A stretch of 34,586 bases of DNA from Aquidulcibacter sp. (GTDB lineage Bacteria > Pseudomonadota > Alphaproteobacteria > Caulobacterales > Aquidulcibacteraceae), in NCBI RefSeq assembly GCF_020253525.1, contig NZ_JADCBK010000085.1, positions 1 to 34,586 of the forward strand. Reading direction: 5' to 3'. How positions within the stretch are numbered: position 1 is the stretch's first letter; each line of letters begins with the position of its first letter. Made by a program: the position numbers and the translations under genes. The notes below the pieces were generated by a model. The model was not told the DNA's origin. It made no database searches and was given only the letters and a program-made list of their open reading frames with translations. Of the stretch, positions 25,901 through 32,790 are shown one piece after another.

Positions 25901-25937
25901 CCGCGTCTATGCGCTCGGCGTCAATGTGAAGTTCTGA
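22935..25937 (+). CDS. TonB-dependent outer-membrane receptor 3 (different subfamily)
   Basis: A 1000-residue TonB-dependent transporter of a different subfamily from the two duplicated receptors. It has a signal peptide (cleavage near AFAQ, residue 28), the TonB-box-like AAEVVVVTGTRI near 37-48, a plug with MRGLGAERNLVLMDGKRM and TGGASTVYGSDAMSGVINFVLKK-type sequence (shown in part), and a barrel ending in GVNVKF with terminal Phe. The barrel contains QKAARAPNVGELF, the usual 'R-APN/E-LF' strand. Codon use is as restricted as in receptor 2 (antisense register open from 22818 to 24569), which suggests high expression. It has its own ribosome site and terminators. No peptidase is attached; the next gene downstream encodes a TPR/Asp-hydroxylase protein. 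The ligand is unknown. Confidence 0.94.
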   Translation: MKISMTRELLLASTIVAGLGFAAPAFAQTAAATEEKAAEVVVVTGTRISAPGVQSASPITSIGGAELQLNQVAEAEKLLRSLPSTIPGDGENVNNGTAGVTSVNMRGLGAERNLVLMDGKRMTPYNINGIVDISTVPQAMLERVDILTGGASTVYGSDAMSGVINFVLKKDFEGIEVDLKRSITGDNDGQIVTASVAMGANLDDGRGNVALSLNWTQRDAVTLAMRPFGVVGVASSTGAGRAGSLPAAAAGCGGPNVYADSAGGGSTTGIPTRITYMGGGGQFLDNGTLGANCSRFNFNPYNYYQTPQERYSATAIARYDINDHVEAYGRATFAATNVRQQIAPSGVFGNLFNVPLNNPFLSAQARAKIIAEANLFRTGSPAVGTTPAVAPGVTTGRWIDVNNNGVVDEADTLQLSIRRRTVEFGERSTTYDNNTFQFVLGLKGDLGQYLPDWTWDASVQMGQADRTNVSAGYTNVANIQNALNATSTTLCANGDSTCVPINLFGGFGSITPAMAAYSSGTALEQQNYTQSIANVSVGGPLHGFQSPMAESPVSFVLGYEYRNETGKTTPDECLKLAPTSCLGGAGGNTLPVAGGYSVNEVFTEIGVPLVSGKPLFESLNLELGYRLADYSLTGQNTTWKTGLDWALNDQFRFRAMKQKAARAPNVGELFSPFATGLRNSGADPCSIAQPVAQRTAALRALCESTGQAPSAVWTVQDIVAGQIGTFEGSDPTRPPKPEEGDTLTVGFVWRPDLGGFLKNTAVTLDYYDIKITDTIGLGQPQEVLDGCYKNGVQSFCSLIVRINGDLATPGAGIRLLTTNLDYRQAAGYELGVNTGFDLESLGLDSKWGSIRISYNANYYTKNESRTTPTSDIIDCNGFYGSSCDPTHQFRSVQRTTWAVGDFQFSYNWRHSSEIKLEEALKAGIFDEFEKIKAYNYIDLAASWDVNSAISLTASVANVFDEDPPIIGNETGTTSYNSGNTFPSNYDTLGRVYALGVNVKF

Positions 25938-25952
25938 TCTGATTTTTCAGAT
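25937..25952 (+). terminator. Small hairpin at the receptor 3 stop codon
   Basis: A perfect 6-bp stem ATCTGA/TCAGAT with a TTTT loop directly at the stop codon. It is too weak to terminate alone; with the strong hairpin 10 nt later it forms a tandem 3' end. Confidence 0.35.
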
Positions 25953-25962
25953 TAAAACATGG

Positions 25963-25991
25963 CGGCGGGTCTCTCGGGACCCGCCGTTTTT
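25963..25991 (+). terminator. Rho-independent terminator after TonB receptor 3
   Basis: A 9-bp stem CGGCGGGTC (25963-25971) / GACCCGCCG (25978-25986), 6-nt loop, and five T. It separates the receptor from the following gene. Confidence 0.92.
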
Positions 25992-26055
25992 GTTTGCATG
26001 GCCTAAGCTTGCTTCGCCTCTGTGATGGTTTCATAAAGCGGGGAGGGGAATGTAG

Positions 26056-27303
26056 ATGACCGCACAAATTGATGCTTGGGTGGCGCAAGCCGAAAAGGCC
26101 GCTGGCGATGGGCACTGGGCGGAGGCCGAGCGTTTGTGGGGCGAGGTCGCTAAAGCGGCCCCAGACCATGGTTTAGCGCTGCATCGTCTGGGTATTCATG
26201 CCTTTCAACGCGGCGCATTTATCGAAGCCGAACATGCGTTGGCGCGGGCCTGCACCCTAATCCCACAAGATCCGATGATTGCCTTGATGTTGGCCAATGC
26301 TCGCCGCGAGCTGGGCCAGGTTGAGGGAGAGTTTGCAGCGCTCCAGCTTGCCTTGGCGGCAGACGCTTATTTCTATCCTGCCCTATTGGCGAAAGGGGCC
26401 TTGTATGAGCGCCAAGGCCGGTTGAAACTGGCGGCTGTTACCTATCGCAATGTCTTGAAGATTGCGCCGCCTGAAGCGCATTGGCCACCCAGTCTGGCAC
26501 CAGGCTTAGCCCGGGCGGCCAAACTGGTGCGGGACTATCAAGAAGCCTATGCCATCACCTTGTTTGAGGCTGTTGGCGGGGTAGGGGGCCTCTCGGGGCA
26601 ATGGCAGGAAGCCATTTCGATTATGTCGGGCCAAACCAAGCCCTATCACTCAGATTGCAACCAGCTTCATGTTCCACGCCTTCCCGCCATCCCCTTCTAT
26701 GATCCCAAGGATTTTTCGTGGGTTGCGTCCTTGGAAGCCCAGACGGAGGCCATCACTGAGGAGCTAAAGGCGGCGCTGCACAGCCAACAAGAGGCCTTCC
26801 AGCCCTATATTGCCTATCAACCCGGCGACCCTGTGAACCAGTGGGCGGAACTCAATCACTCGCAACGTTGGAGCAGTCTTTCGCTGTGGCGCGGTGGCGT
26901 CCGCGATGAGGCTAATCTCGCGGCCTGTCCCAAGACAGCAGCGGCCTTGGAAAACGTGGAGATGGCTGAGATTGGCGGGCTTTGCCCGAATGCGATGTTC
27001 TCAGCCCTTGCACCTCATACTGAGATCCCGCCTCACCATGGTGAAACAAATGCCCGTCTCGTGGTGCATTTGCCCTTGGTAGTGCCGGACAAGTGCCTCT
27101 ATCGCGTCGGCTTTGAGCAAAGACGCTGGGAAGTGGGCAAAGTCCTGATCTTTGACGATACGCTCGAACATATGGCGCGCAATGACAGCGATGAATTGCG
27201 CGTTGTATTGATCTTTGACGTTTGGAACCCGCTTCTCTCGAAAGAAGAGCGGGCTCTCGTTCAGACCTTGACCGAAGCCGCGCGCCAATTCGCTGTGGAA
27301 TAG
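26056..27303 (+). CDS. TPR-repeat aspartyl/asparaginyl beta-hydroxylase domain protein
   Basis: A 415-residue protein. Residues 1 to about 150 form tetratricopeptide-type helices (for example WAEAERLWGEVAKAAPDHGLALHRLG). The C-terminal about 190 residues match the aspartyl/asparaginyl beta-hydroxylase fold, an Fe(II)/2-oxoglutarate dioxygenase. The iron ligands fit: His327 in HHGETNARLVVHLPL, corresponding to the HTGPTN motif of the family, and His372 in FDDTLEHMARN, with the conserved Arg in DELRVVLIFDVW. No signal peptide is seen, so it should be cytoplasmic. This TPR + hydroxylase layout occurs in other bacterial family members. The substrate is unknown; it may hydroxylate Asp/Asn in a protein or peptide. 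A strong purine-rich ribosome site precedes ATG 26056. It ends 12 bp from the convergent sppA gene. Confidence 0.9.
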   Translation: MTAQIDAWVAQAEKAAGDGHWAEAERLWGEVAKAAPDHGLALHRLGIHAFQRGAFIEAEHALARACTLIPQDPMIALMLANARRELGQVEGEFAALQLALAADAYFYPALLAKGALYERQGRLKLAAVTYRNVLKIAPPEAHWPPSLAPGLARAAKLVRDYQEAYAITLFEAVGGVGGLSGQWQEAISIMSGQTKPYHSDCNQLHVPRLPAIPFYDPKDFSWVASLEAQTEAITEELKAALHSQQEAFQPYIAYQPGDPVNQWAELNHSQRWSSLSLWRGGVRDEANLAACPKTAAALENVEMAEIGGLCPNAMFSALAPHTEIPPHHGETNARLVVHLPLVVPDKCLYRVGFEQRRWEVGKVLIFDDTLEHMARNDSDELRVVLIFDVWNPLLSKEERALVQTLTEAARQFAVE

Positions 27304-27315
27304 CTGACCTAGGTG

Positions 27316-29076
27316 TCAGTGTACCCGAACTGGCTCATGCATGCTGGGGCCTCTGGCTTGAGAGGCCTCATTTAAAATCTGCGACAGGCGTTCATCGCCA
27401 GCCAACGTGCCAATCACTGTGGCGGCACGGGCCATAACCTTGGCATTTTCGGCACTCGCCCCAAAGGCACGGCTAAAGGCTGTTAGAGGATCTTCGACGC
27501 TGGGATAGGTCCGCAAGGTGATGCTGTCCTTCGCTTCAATCTTCGCCAAGGCTTTGGCTTTCAAGATCGCGGTACGTAAGCCGCCAATTTGATCGACCAG
27601 GCCAAGGTCTTTGGCTTCATTCCCGGTCCAAACCCGTCCCTTTGCAACCTCTTGCACGCGCGACAGGGGAAGCTTCCGACCAGCTGCAACTTTGCCCGTA
27701 AAGTCGTCATAGATGCGGGTCACCGCCGCATTCATGGCAGCTTTCTGGCTATTGGTATAAGGTGTGGCGGAGGAATAGGCGTTTGCGAAGTCACCCCCAG
27801 CCTGAATGGATGCGATATTGGCACCGGTATAACGATTGAGCGCCTCATTGATCACGAACTTGCCATTGAACACGCCAATAGAGCCCGTAATGGTCGATGG
27901 CATCGCCAAGATCGCATCAGCCCCTGTGGAAACATAATAGCCGCCTGAGGCTGCATAGGCCCCCATCGACACCACAACTGGCTTGCCAGCCTTCTTGGCC
28001 CGCTCAATTGCTGCCCAAATTTGATCTGATGCGCTGGGGGAACCACCGGGCGAGGACACGCGAAATACAATAGCCTTTACCGAGGCATCATCGGTCGCAT
28101 CGCGGATGGCAGCGGCGAAATCGTCGCTGGTGATGTTGCTTTCTTGTGCAAACGGATCGCCGCTTCGTTCCCCAGTCACAATGGCCCCTTCACCGCCAAC
28201 CAAAGCGATTACAGGACCCGATTCGAGGGGCAATTGATAACTGGCGAGGTCAACAAACTCGGCCCGATTGCTGCCACCTGCACGGGCAAGGGCGGCCTCC
28301 ATCGCGTCTTCAGGTTGACCGATTTTGTCAATCAACTTGGCTTGCAAAGCAGCCTCTGCGGATAAGGGGGCCTGATCGAGTGCTGCCTTCATCGCTTCTA
28401 CAGGGATTTTGCGATCAAAGGCGGTTGAGGCCAAGAATGCGTTATAAATACTGCCCAACATAGCAGTTGTGGCTTCGCGGTGTGGGGCATTAAAGGTCTT
28501 TTCGGTGTAGGTATTGACCGCATTCTTGTATTCTTTGAATTGTTCAAACTGGGGAAGTATCCCAAACTTCTCCATGAAGCCGCCCAAAAACATGGTTTCG
28601 GCAACAATGCCTGTGGCTGCAAAATCGGTGGTGCCTTGCATCCACATCTCGCTGGCAGCCGATACGGCGACATAGTTGGAAAGCGTCGGATTTTCAAAGC
28701 CCTGAGCGTGCACGACCACAAATTTGCCGGTTGCTTTAAAGTCCAGCATGGCTTGGCGAATTTCTTCGGCATGGGCGGGGGCCAGTCCGCCTTCGCTAGC
28801 GCGCACGAACAAGCCTTTGACGTTATTGTCTGTTTCTGCTGCCTGCAGCTTCCGGACAATTTCCACAACAGAGTTACCGCCGGCAAAACCTGCAAACGGG
28901 CTGGTGGCTGGCACGTCTCGTATGGGCTCTCGCAGATCAAGGCTTAAAACCGTATGAGATGGCGTAACCGGGGCGCTGGAGCCGACGGCTGAGGCGATCA
29001 GCATGATAGGGATCAGGATAAAGAATAAGACGAGGCCTAAAAAGACGCCTGCGATCGTAATAAAAAATTGCTTCAC
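27316..29076 (-). CDS. sppA: Signal peptide peptidase SppA, 67K type
   Basis: An inner-membrane serine protease that degrades cleaved signal peptides and some membrane proteins. It has one N-terminal membrane segment (FFITIAGVFLGLVLFFILI) and two tandem SppA domains, as in the about 600-residue 67K form. The Ser/Lys dyad is Ser377 in GAYAASGGYYVS (C-terminal domain) and Lys184 in KEYKNAV (N-terminal domain), the expected positions. The start is judged to be GTG 29076: GGAGG at 29082-29086 sits 5 nt upstream, and MKQFFIT fits family N-termini. The ATG at 29088 would absorb this ribosome site into the coding sequence and add four residues. The gene converges with the hydroxylase gene; a downstream role in clearing signal peptides of the abundant exported receptors is only a thought. 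Confidence 0.93.
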   Translation of the reverse strand: MKQFFITIAGVFLGLVLFFILIPIMLIASAVGSSAPVTPSHTVLSLDLREPIRDVPATSPFAGFAGGNSVVEIVRKLQAAETDNNVKGLFVRASEGGLAPAHAEEIRQAMLDFKATGKFVVVHAQGFENPTLSNYVAVSAASEMWMQGTTDFAATGIVAETMFLGGFMEKFGILPQFEQFKEYKNAVNTYTEKTFNAPHREATTAMLGSIYNAFLASTAFDRKIPVEAMKAALDQAPLSAEAALQAKLIDKIGQPEDAMEAALARAGGSNRAEFVDLASYQLPLESGPVIALVGGEGAIVTGERSGDPFAQESNITSDDFAAAIRDATDDASVKAIVFRVSSPGGSPSASDQIWAAIERAKKAGKPVVVSMGAYAASGGYYVSTGADAILAMPSTITGSIGVFNGKFVINEALNRYTGANIASIQAGGDFANAYSSATPYTNSQKAAMNAAVTRIYDDFTGKVAAGRKLPLSRVQEVAKGRVWTGNEAKDLGLVDQIGGLRTAILKAKALAKIEAKDSITLRTYPSVEDPLTAFSRAFGASAENAKVMARAATVIGTLAGDERLSQILNEASQARGPSMHEPVRVH

Positions 29077-29201
29077 CCTGTCCTCCATCGCGCCTGCGAC
29101 ATCTCGATCAAGAAATAGGTCTGGTAGGCACGCTTATCACCCGTTGTGATATAGGAAATTACAGGTGCCGCCTAGCGGCAGTTACAAGCCAATCGCGCCG
29201 C

Positions 29202-30521
29202 TCAGCGCCGCTTTGTCGATAGCTGACGGGCTATGGTTTGTGCGGCCTTCTGCCCCTGACGCCAGGCTCCGCCTACGGTCACAGCTAAAGGGTCATCGCC
29301 GCCATCACCGGCGAAAAATAATCGATCTTCAACTGGTTGGGAGTAGATCTTTCGTGCATGGGCATGGCCGACTGTTTGGTGAGGGTAGGATCCCAAGGCA
29401 AGCGGATCACCCTGCCAATTGGTCGAGCTTAGTGCATGAACCTGCGCCTGTGAGCCGATCACATTTTTGAGTATATCAAGGGCAAACGCTTCGATCGCAG
29501 CAGCGCCTTCCACGTGTAGGGCGCGCGACATGGGTCCCGGGATCAAAGCGGTAATCAATCGCTTGTTGGGCGAGCTCACCAGCGCATGATATTGGCCTTG
29601 CTGGATATGGCTATTGGATAGGGCATATTCGGGCAAATCTGGCATGGGCGACGGCAAGACCATGGCGACCTTCTCCAAAGCACCCATGGGCAAGTTTGCA
29701 AGGGCTGTTTGCTTCGCGATTGGCAACGCTGGGTCAAACCGGATACTGCCTGAGGCCAAAACGCCTGTCGGAACGGTGATGATGACCTTTCGCGCCCTCA
29801 CTTGCCCAAAGCTTCCGATGGCGGTGACGCCGTGCGCGCCATCCCAACGCAGTGTCGATACCGGACTATTGAGACGAATATCCAATCCAGCAGCTAAGCT
29901 TTGGACGAGGGGGCCCATGCCGGTTTCGGGAATCAAATCTTCACCCGCCTCGAGATTATAATAGCCTTGCAGCGAGACGAGGCTGGGGTCTTCACCCATT
30001 TCGACGGCAAAAATATTGGCCACGTGGCGTTGCGCCGGCGTGGGATTGGGCAAGGTCGCCCCCAAAGCCCGGTCATTCAGTCGGGCGAAGGGAAGAAGTT
30101 GGCGCATTTCCCACGCCACCACTGCCTCATTTGCGTCCTTCCAGGATGGATTGGTACTGGGGATGCCTTTGTCGAAAATACCCCCATTTTCATAGCTACT
30201 TTCAATAAGGCCGATGCCAGCTTGCCGCGCGAGGGGCACCAAGGGGTTGGTTGCTTTATTGTGCAGCCAATAGGGCCCACGGTCGAATGTGTGGCCGAGC
30301 GTTTGGGTGTCGGTCAGGACGCGCCCGCCGATCCGGTCGCGCGCCTCTAAGATCAGAGTTCGAATGCCAGCGGTCTTAAGCTGACGCGCCGCTGCTATGC
30401 CCGCCACCCCCGCCCCAATAATGATCACATCCGTATCGGTGACCGTTCCGGCAAAGACATGTGTTGCCAAGCTCGACGCAGCAAGGCCACCAATCAGGGT
30501 ACGACGGTTAAGGATTGTCAT
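29202..30521 (-). CDS. Flavin-dependent amine oxidase, probably exported
   Basis: A 439-residue FAD enzyme of the monoamine oxidase/polyamine oxidase superfamily. An N-terminal twin-arginine-type signal (NRRTLIGGLAASSLATHVFA, residues 5-24) suggests Tat export of the folded flavoprotein. The FAD-binding GAGVAGIAAARQL is at about 36-48, followed by the GG doublet region ARDRIGGRV. The C-terminal FAD-contact block FFAGDGGDDPLAVTVGGAW is recognisable near 405-423. It would oxidise a primary or secondary amine, releasing aldehyde, ammonia and peroxide; the substrate is unknown. The start is ATG 30521 (preceding GTG 30524 possible) with the ribosome site GGAG. It is divergent from a TetR regulator, and both promoters overlap a double operator, so it is very likely the regulator's target. 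Confidence 0.9.
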   Translation of the reverse strand: MTILNRRTLIGGLAASSLATHVFAGTVTDTDVIIIGAGVAGIAAARQLKTAGIRTLILEARDRIGGRVLTDTQTLGHTFDRGPYWLHNKATNPLVPLARQAGIGLIESSYENGGIFDKGIPSTNPSWKDANEAVVAWEMRQLLPFARLNDRALGATLPNPTPAQRHVANIFAVEMGEDPSLVSLQGYYNLEAGEDLIPETGMGPLVQSLAAGLDIRLNSPVSTLRWDGAHGVTAIGSFGQVRARKVIITVPTGVLASGSIRFDPALPIAKQTALANLPMGALEKVAMVLPSPMPDLPEYALSNSHIQQGQYHALVSSPNKRLITALIPGPMSRALHVEGAAAIEAFALDILKNVIGSQAQVHALSSTNWQGDPLALGSYPHQTVGHAHARKIYSQPVEDRLFFAGDGGDDPLAVTVGGAWRQGQKAAQTIARQLSTKRR

Positions 30522-30534
30522 CACCTTTTCTCCA

Positions 30535-30579
30535 AAATATGAGATTAATCTCGCGTTTGCAAATATGAGAGTAATCTCG
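30535..30579. promoter_or_regulatory. Double TetR-type operator, two direct copies of a palindrome
   Basis: AAATATGAGATTAATCTCG (30535-30553) and AAATATGAGAGTAATCTCG (30561-30579) are 18/19 identical with a 26-bp period. Each has a 12-bp dyad core: GAGATTAATCTC at 30541-30552 (perfect) and GAGAGTAATCTC at 30567-30578 (one mismatched pair). Position between a TetR gene and its divergent neighbour makes autoregulation and control of the oxidase the obvious reading. Confidence 0.85.
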
Positions 30580-30585
30580 TATTGT
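30557..30585 (+). promoter_or_regulatory. Candidate promoter of the tetR gene
   Basis: TTGCAA (30557-30562), 17-nt spacer, TATTGT (30580-30585). Operator copy 2 lies inside the spacer. Transcription would start near 30592, about 20 nt before the ATG. Confidence 0.6.
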
Positions 30586-30588
30586 CAA
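30560..30588 (-). promoter_or_regulatory. Candidate promoter of the amine oxidase gene
   Basis: Read on the minus strand: TTGACA (30588-30583), 17-nt spacer, TATTTG (30565-30560). It overlaps the opposing tetR promoter almost completely, with operator copy 2 in the shared spacer and copy 1 at the expected transcription start. Confidence 0.55.
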
Positions 30589-30611
30589 GTGGATTTCGAT
30601 TGCAGGGTGAA

Positions 30612-31244
30612 ATGATGACGGTTAGCGCGGCCCCCAAAGTCAAAGCACCAAGCCAAGACCGCGGCCAACGCCGCGTCGATCGTCTTTTGGACGCAGCGGC
30701 AGAGTTGATTCTGGTGCATGGGGCTGAGGGGTTGAAAATGGATATGGTTGCCAAACAGGCGGCGACTTCGCCGGGCTCGCTCTATCAATTCTTCCCAAAC
30801 CGAGCAGCGCTTTTAACTGCACTCATGGAACGCTTTGGCGCGCAGTTATCGGCTCTGGCTGAGCAAATTGTGCTGCAACAAAGTCAAGAAAGGCCCGCAG
30901 ATTTGGCATTAGCGGCCCGTAGCTTTTTGGCACCCTTTCTCGACTTTTATGCGCGCAATCAGGCCTATGTCATTTTGGCAGAAGCCTCCGACCGCCTGTT
31001 TGCCGGCCAAGGCTACACCTTCTTTGAAGATGATGTTGTCGCTCAGTCCTTGGTCCAAGTCCTTACACCCTTTACCGCCGCCGCCCAAAAGCCGCGTTTA
31101 GCGCGTGTTGCAAAGATGTTGACGATCCAGGCGCATGCCGCAATTTCGGCGGCTTTTGACGTGCCAGAAGATGCGCGCGCCGATTGGCTGGGTGAACTTG
31201 ATCACCTGATCCAAAGCTACATCGCAACCCTACAGGAAAGCTGA
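30612..31244 (+). CDS. TetR/AcrR family transcriptional regulator
   Basis: A 210-residue repressor-type regulator. The N-terminal TetR DNA-binding domain has RVDRLLDAAAELILVHGAEGLKMD-type first helices (shown in part) followed by the helix-turn-helix VAKQAATSPGSLYQFFPNRAALLTAL at about residues 46-71. The C-terminal domain is the usual variable helical ligand-binding and dimer part. ATG 30612 or the adjacent ATG 30615 fits the AGGG ribosome site; the frame extends to 30582 but that would lie within the promoter. It is transcribed away from an amine oxidase gene, and two matching palindromes lie between them. An amine or its aldehyde product would be a natural inducer, but this is inference. 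The tRNA-Gln gene follows 95 bp later. Confidence 0.93.
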   Translation: MMTVSAAPKVKAPSQDRGQRRVDRLLDAAAELILVHGAEGLKMDMVAKQAATSPGSLYQFFPNRAALLTALMERFGAQLSALAEQIVLQQSQERPADLALAARSFLAPFLDFYARNQAYVILAEASDRLFAGQGYTFFEDDVVAQSLVQVLTPFTAAAQKPRLARVAKMLTIQAHAAISAAFDVPEDARADWLGELDHLIQSYIATLQES

Positions 31245-31299
31245 GACGACTTGCTGCAGCTGATCGCCTCGTATGGCAGTGCTTATGTGATCAAAAGTC

Positions 31300-31328
31300 T
31301 TGCACCGCGGCCCAAGCGCGTCTATCTG
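31300..31328 (+). promoter_or_regulatory. Candidate promoter of tRNA-Gln
   Basis: TTGCAC (31300-31305), 17-nt spacer, TATCTG (31323-31328). This would start transcription about 5 nt before the mature tRNA. The match to consensus is only moderate. Confidence 0.4.
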
Positions 31329-31339
31329 CCTGCCTCTCT

Positions 31340-31414
31340 TGGGGTGTCGCCAAGCGGTAAGGCATCGGTTTTTGGTACCGACATTCCTAGGTTCGATCCC
31401 TAGCACCCCAGCCA
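31340..31414 (+). tRNA. trnQ: tRNA-Gln (anticodon UUG)
   Basis: A 75-nt gene with encoded CCA. The acceptor stem TGGGGTG pairs with CACCCCA, followed by discriminator G and CCA. The anticodon arm is TCGGT / ACCGA with loop TTTTGGT, giving anticodon TTG (Gln, CAA codons). The T arm CTAGG / CCTAG has the standard loop TTCGATC. The D arm region GCCAAGCGGTAAGGC is typical of tRNA-Gln. Confidence 0.97.
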
Positions 31415-31447
31415 CTCTTTCCGCCAATCAGCAAATGCATTGAGCCT

Positions 31448-32098
31448 TTAGGGCTTGGCCGGTGCGGCCAGGGCGAGCCATACTTCGTGTCGGCGCAGAA
31501 ACGGCGCGGTCCAAGGTGGATCATAGGAAGCATAGATCGGGGTCCCAACCGGGGTCAGTTTTTTGCCGATAAGCCACGCGCGCAATTCTTCACTTTTTTC
31601 CGCCATGGTTGCTTGGCCGCCAAGCCCTGAGAAGCGGATCACGCCATAGCGCCTAGCGGGTTCCTCCAAGAGGCGGACATTGGGGTCATTGGGTATGGGC
31701 ATGGTCGCCAACGTCGATCCTTCGGGCATAATGAAACGCACTTTCCACTCTGCACCTGCGTCCTGACGGGTGACGGGAGCCGTCATGGCGATGGATTGCC
31801 CCTCTTGCTGACGGGTGACCGGGGCGGTCATGGCAATGGAAGCCCGCGGCTTGTTTCCCCCAAAAATATAGCGCGCTAACGGCCTAAAGCCGGCGTTTGC
31901 GGGATCGCCACGCCCCTCTGGCACGCGCACTTCGGCAACCACTTGGCTGTCATAGTCACGTATTTCAAAGGCACCCTCGCGCATTATGCGTTTAAAGCTG
32001 GGCTCAGGCGTGTCCGCCTGACTGGGGCTTGCGACCCCGGTGACCGTCAGCAGCGGTAGAAGAAGGGCGAAGGCGGGGTGCAGTTTGGATGTTGTCAT
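31448..32098 (-). CDS. SOUL-family haem-binding protein, exported
   Basis: A 216-residue protein of the SOUL/HBP haem-binding family. It has a signal peptide (MTTSKLHPAFALLLPLLTV..., cleavage near SQADT, residue 29). The mature domain begins FKRIMREGAFEIRDYDSQVVAEV and contains the family's paired IAMTAPVTRQ repeats near residues 87-111, followed by FIMPEGSTLATMPIPNDPNV and ending YDPPWTAPFLRRHEVWLAL. All are standard SOUL landmarks. Start ATG 32098 gives the cleanest signal peptide; ATG 32107 adds three residues. The frame is open to 32239 but the extra N-terminus is not family sequence. Bacterial SOUL proteins are thought to bind tetrapyrroles in the periplasm; their physiological role is uncertain. 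Confidence 0.92.
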   Translation of the reverse strand: MTTSKLHPAFALLLPLLTVTGVASPSQADTPEPSFKRIMREGAFEIRDYDSQVVAEVRVPEGRGDPANAGFRPLARYIFGGNKPRASIAMTAPVTRQQEGQSIAMTAPVTRQDAGAEWKVRFIMPEGSTLATMPIPNDPNVRLLEEPARRYGVIRFSGLGGQATMAEKSEELRAWLIGKKLTPVGTPIYASYDPPWTAPFLRRHEVWLALAAPAKP

Positions 32099-32241
32099 GC
32101 ATCTCATACGTTTGGCACCGGTCTTTGGTTCAAACTGCATTCGATGAAATTTTGCCCGTGCAAGGACGGGCGTGATTTCAGAGGTGTGATTTGCGACTTT
32201 CACCCGGCGCGCATGTCCTTTAAAGCATCGCGCGCGCACGC

Positions 32242-32787
32242 TTGTCGCGCGCCGACCCCTCCGTCTTCACTAAAGTGATCTTGAAATTGCCTGCGAAGTT
32301 TGACCTTCTGCCCGATGCCGCAACCCATGATGCGGCCGTTGAAGCACTTTATGCTTTAGCCTTTGGACCCGGCCGCCATGCGAAGGCAGCCGCACGCCTG
32401 CGTGAAGGGCATCAAAGTCGACGAGACGTGTCTTTTGTGGCTATGGCAGGCGGCCATCTCATCGGTGCCTGTCGCCTATGGCCGCTTGTGACCGAGCAAG
32501 GTCACGAAGTTCTCTTTTTGGGCCCTATCGCCGTTGCGCCAGACCAGCAAGGTCAAGGCTTGGGCGGCGAATTGGTGGAAGCCTGCCTGACAGCCAGCGA
32601 TCACTTAACGGGCCTGCCAGTGATTTTGGTTGGAGATTTAGCCTTCTTTGCACCTTATGGCTTTAGCCAAGTGCCAAAGGGGCAAGTGACCTTACCTGGC
32701 CCAGCTGATCCCAAGCGCATTCTTTGGCGACCAGCACAGGGGGCGGACATGACCGCGCCAACGGGAAAGCTTCTGAAAAACGTCTAG
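32242..32787 (+). CDS. GNAT family N-acetyltransferase (YhbS-like)
   Basis: An acetyl-CoA-dependent N-acetyltransferase of up to 181 residues, cytoplasmic. The N-terminal part includes ALAFGPGRHAKAAARLREG, typical of the YhbS-like subgroup. Strand beta4 and the acetyl-CoA pyrophosphate loop are visible in FLGPIAVAPDQQGQGLGGELV (Q/R-x-x-G-x-G/A type), followed by VILVGDLAFFAPYGF. There is no in-frame ATG near the beginning, so the start must be TTG 32242 or GTG 32275; neither has a clear ribosome site, and the exact N-terminus is uncertain. It is divergent from the SOUL gene and ends 3 bp from the convergent gene on the minus strand. The substrate is unknown. Confidence 0.88.
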   Translation: MSRADPSVFTKVILKLPAKFDLLPDAATHDAAVEALYALAFGPGRHAKAAARLREGHQSRRDVSFVAMAGGHLIGACRLWPLVTEQGHEVLFLGPIAVAPDQQGQGLGGELVEACLTASDHLTGLPVILVGDLAFFAPYGFSQVPKGQVTLPGPADPKRILWRPAQGADMTAPTGKLLKNV

Positions 32788-32790
32788 ACG

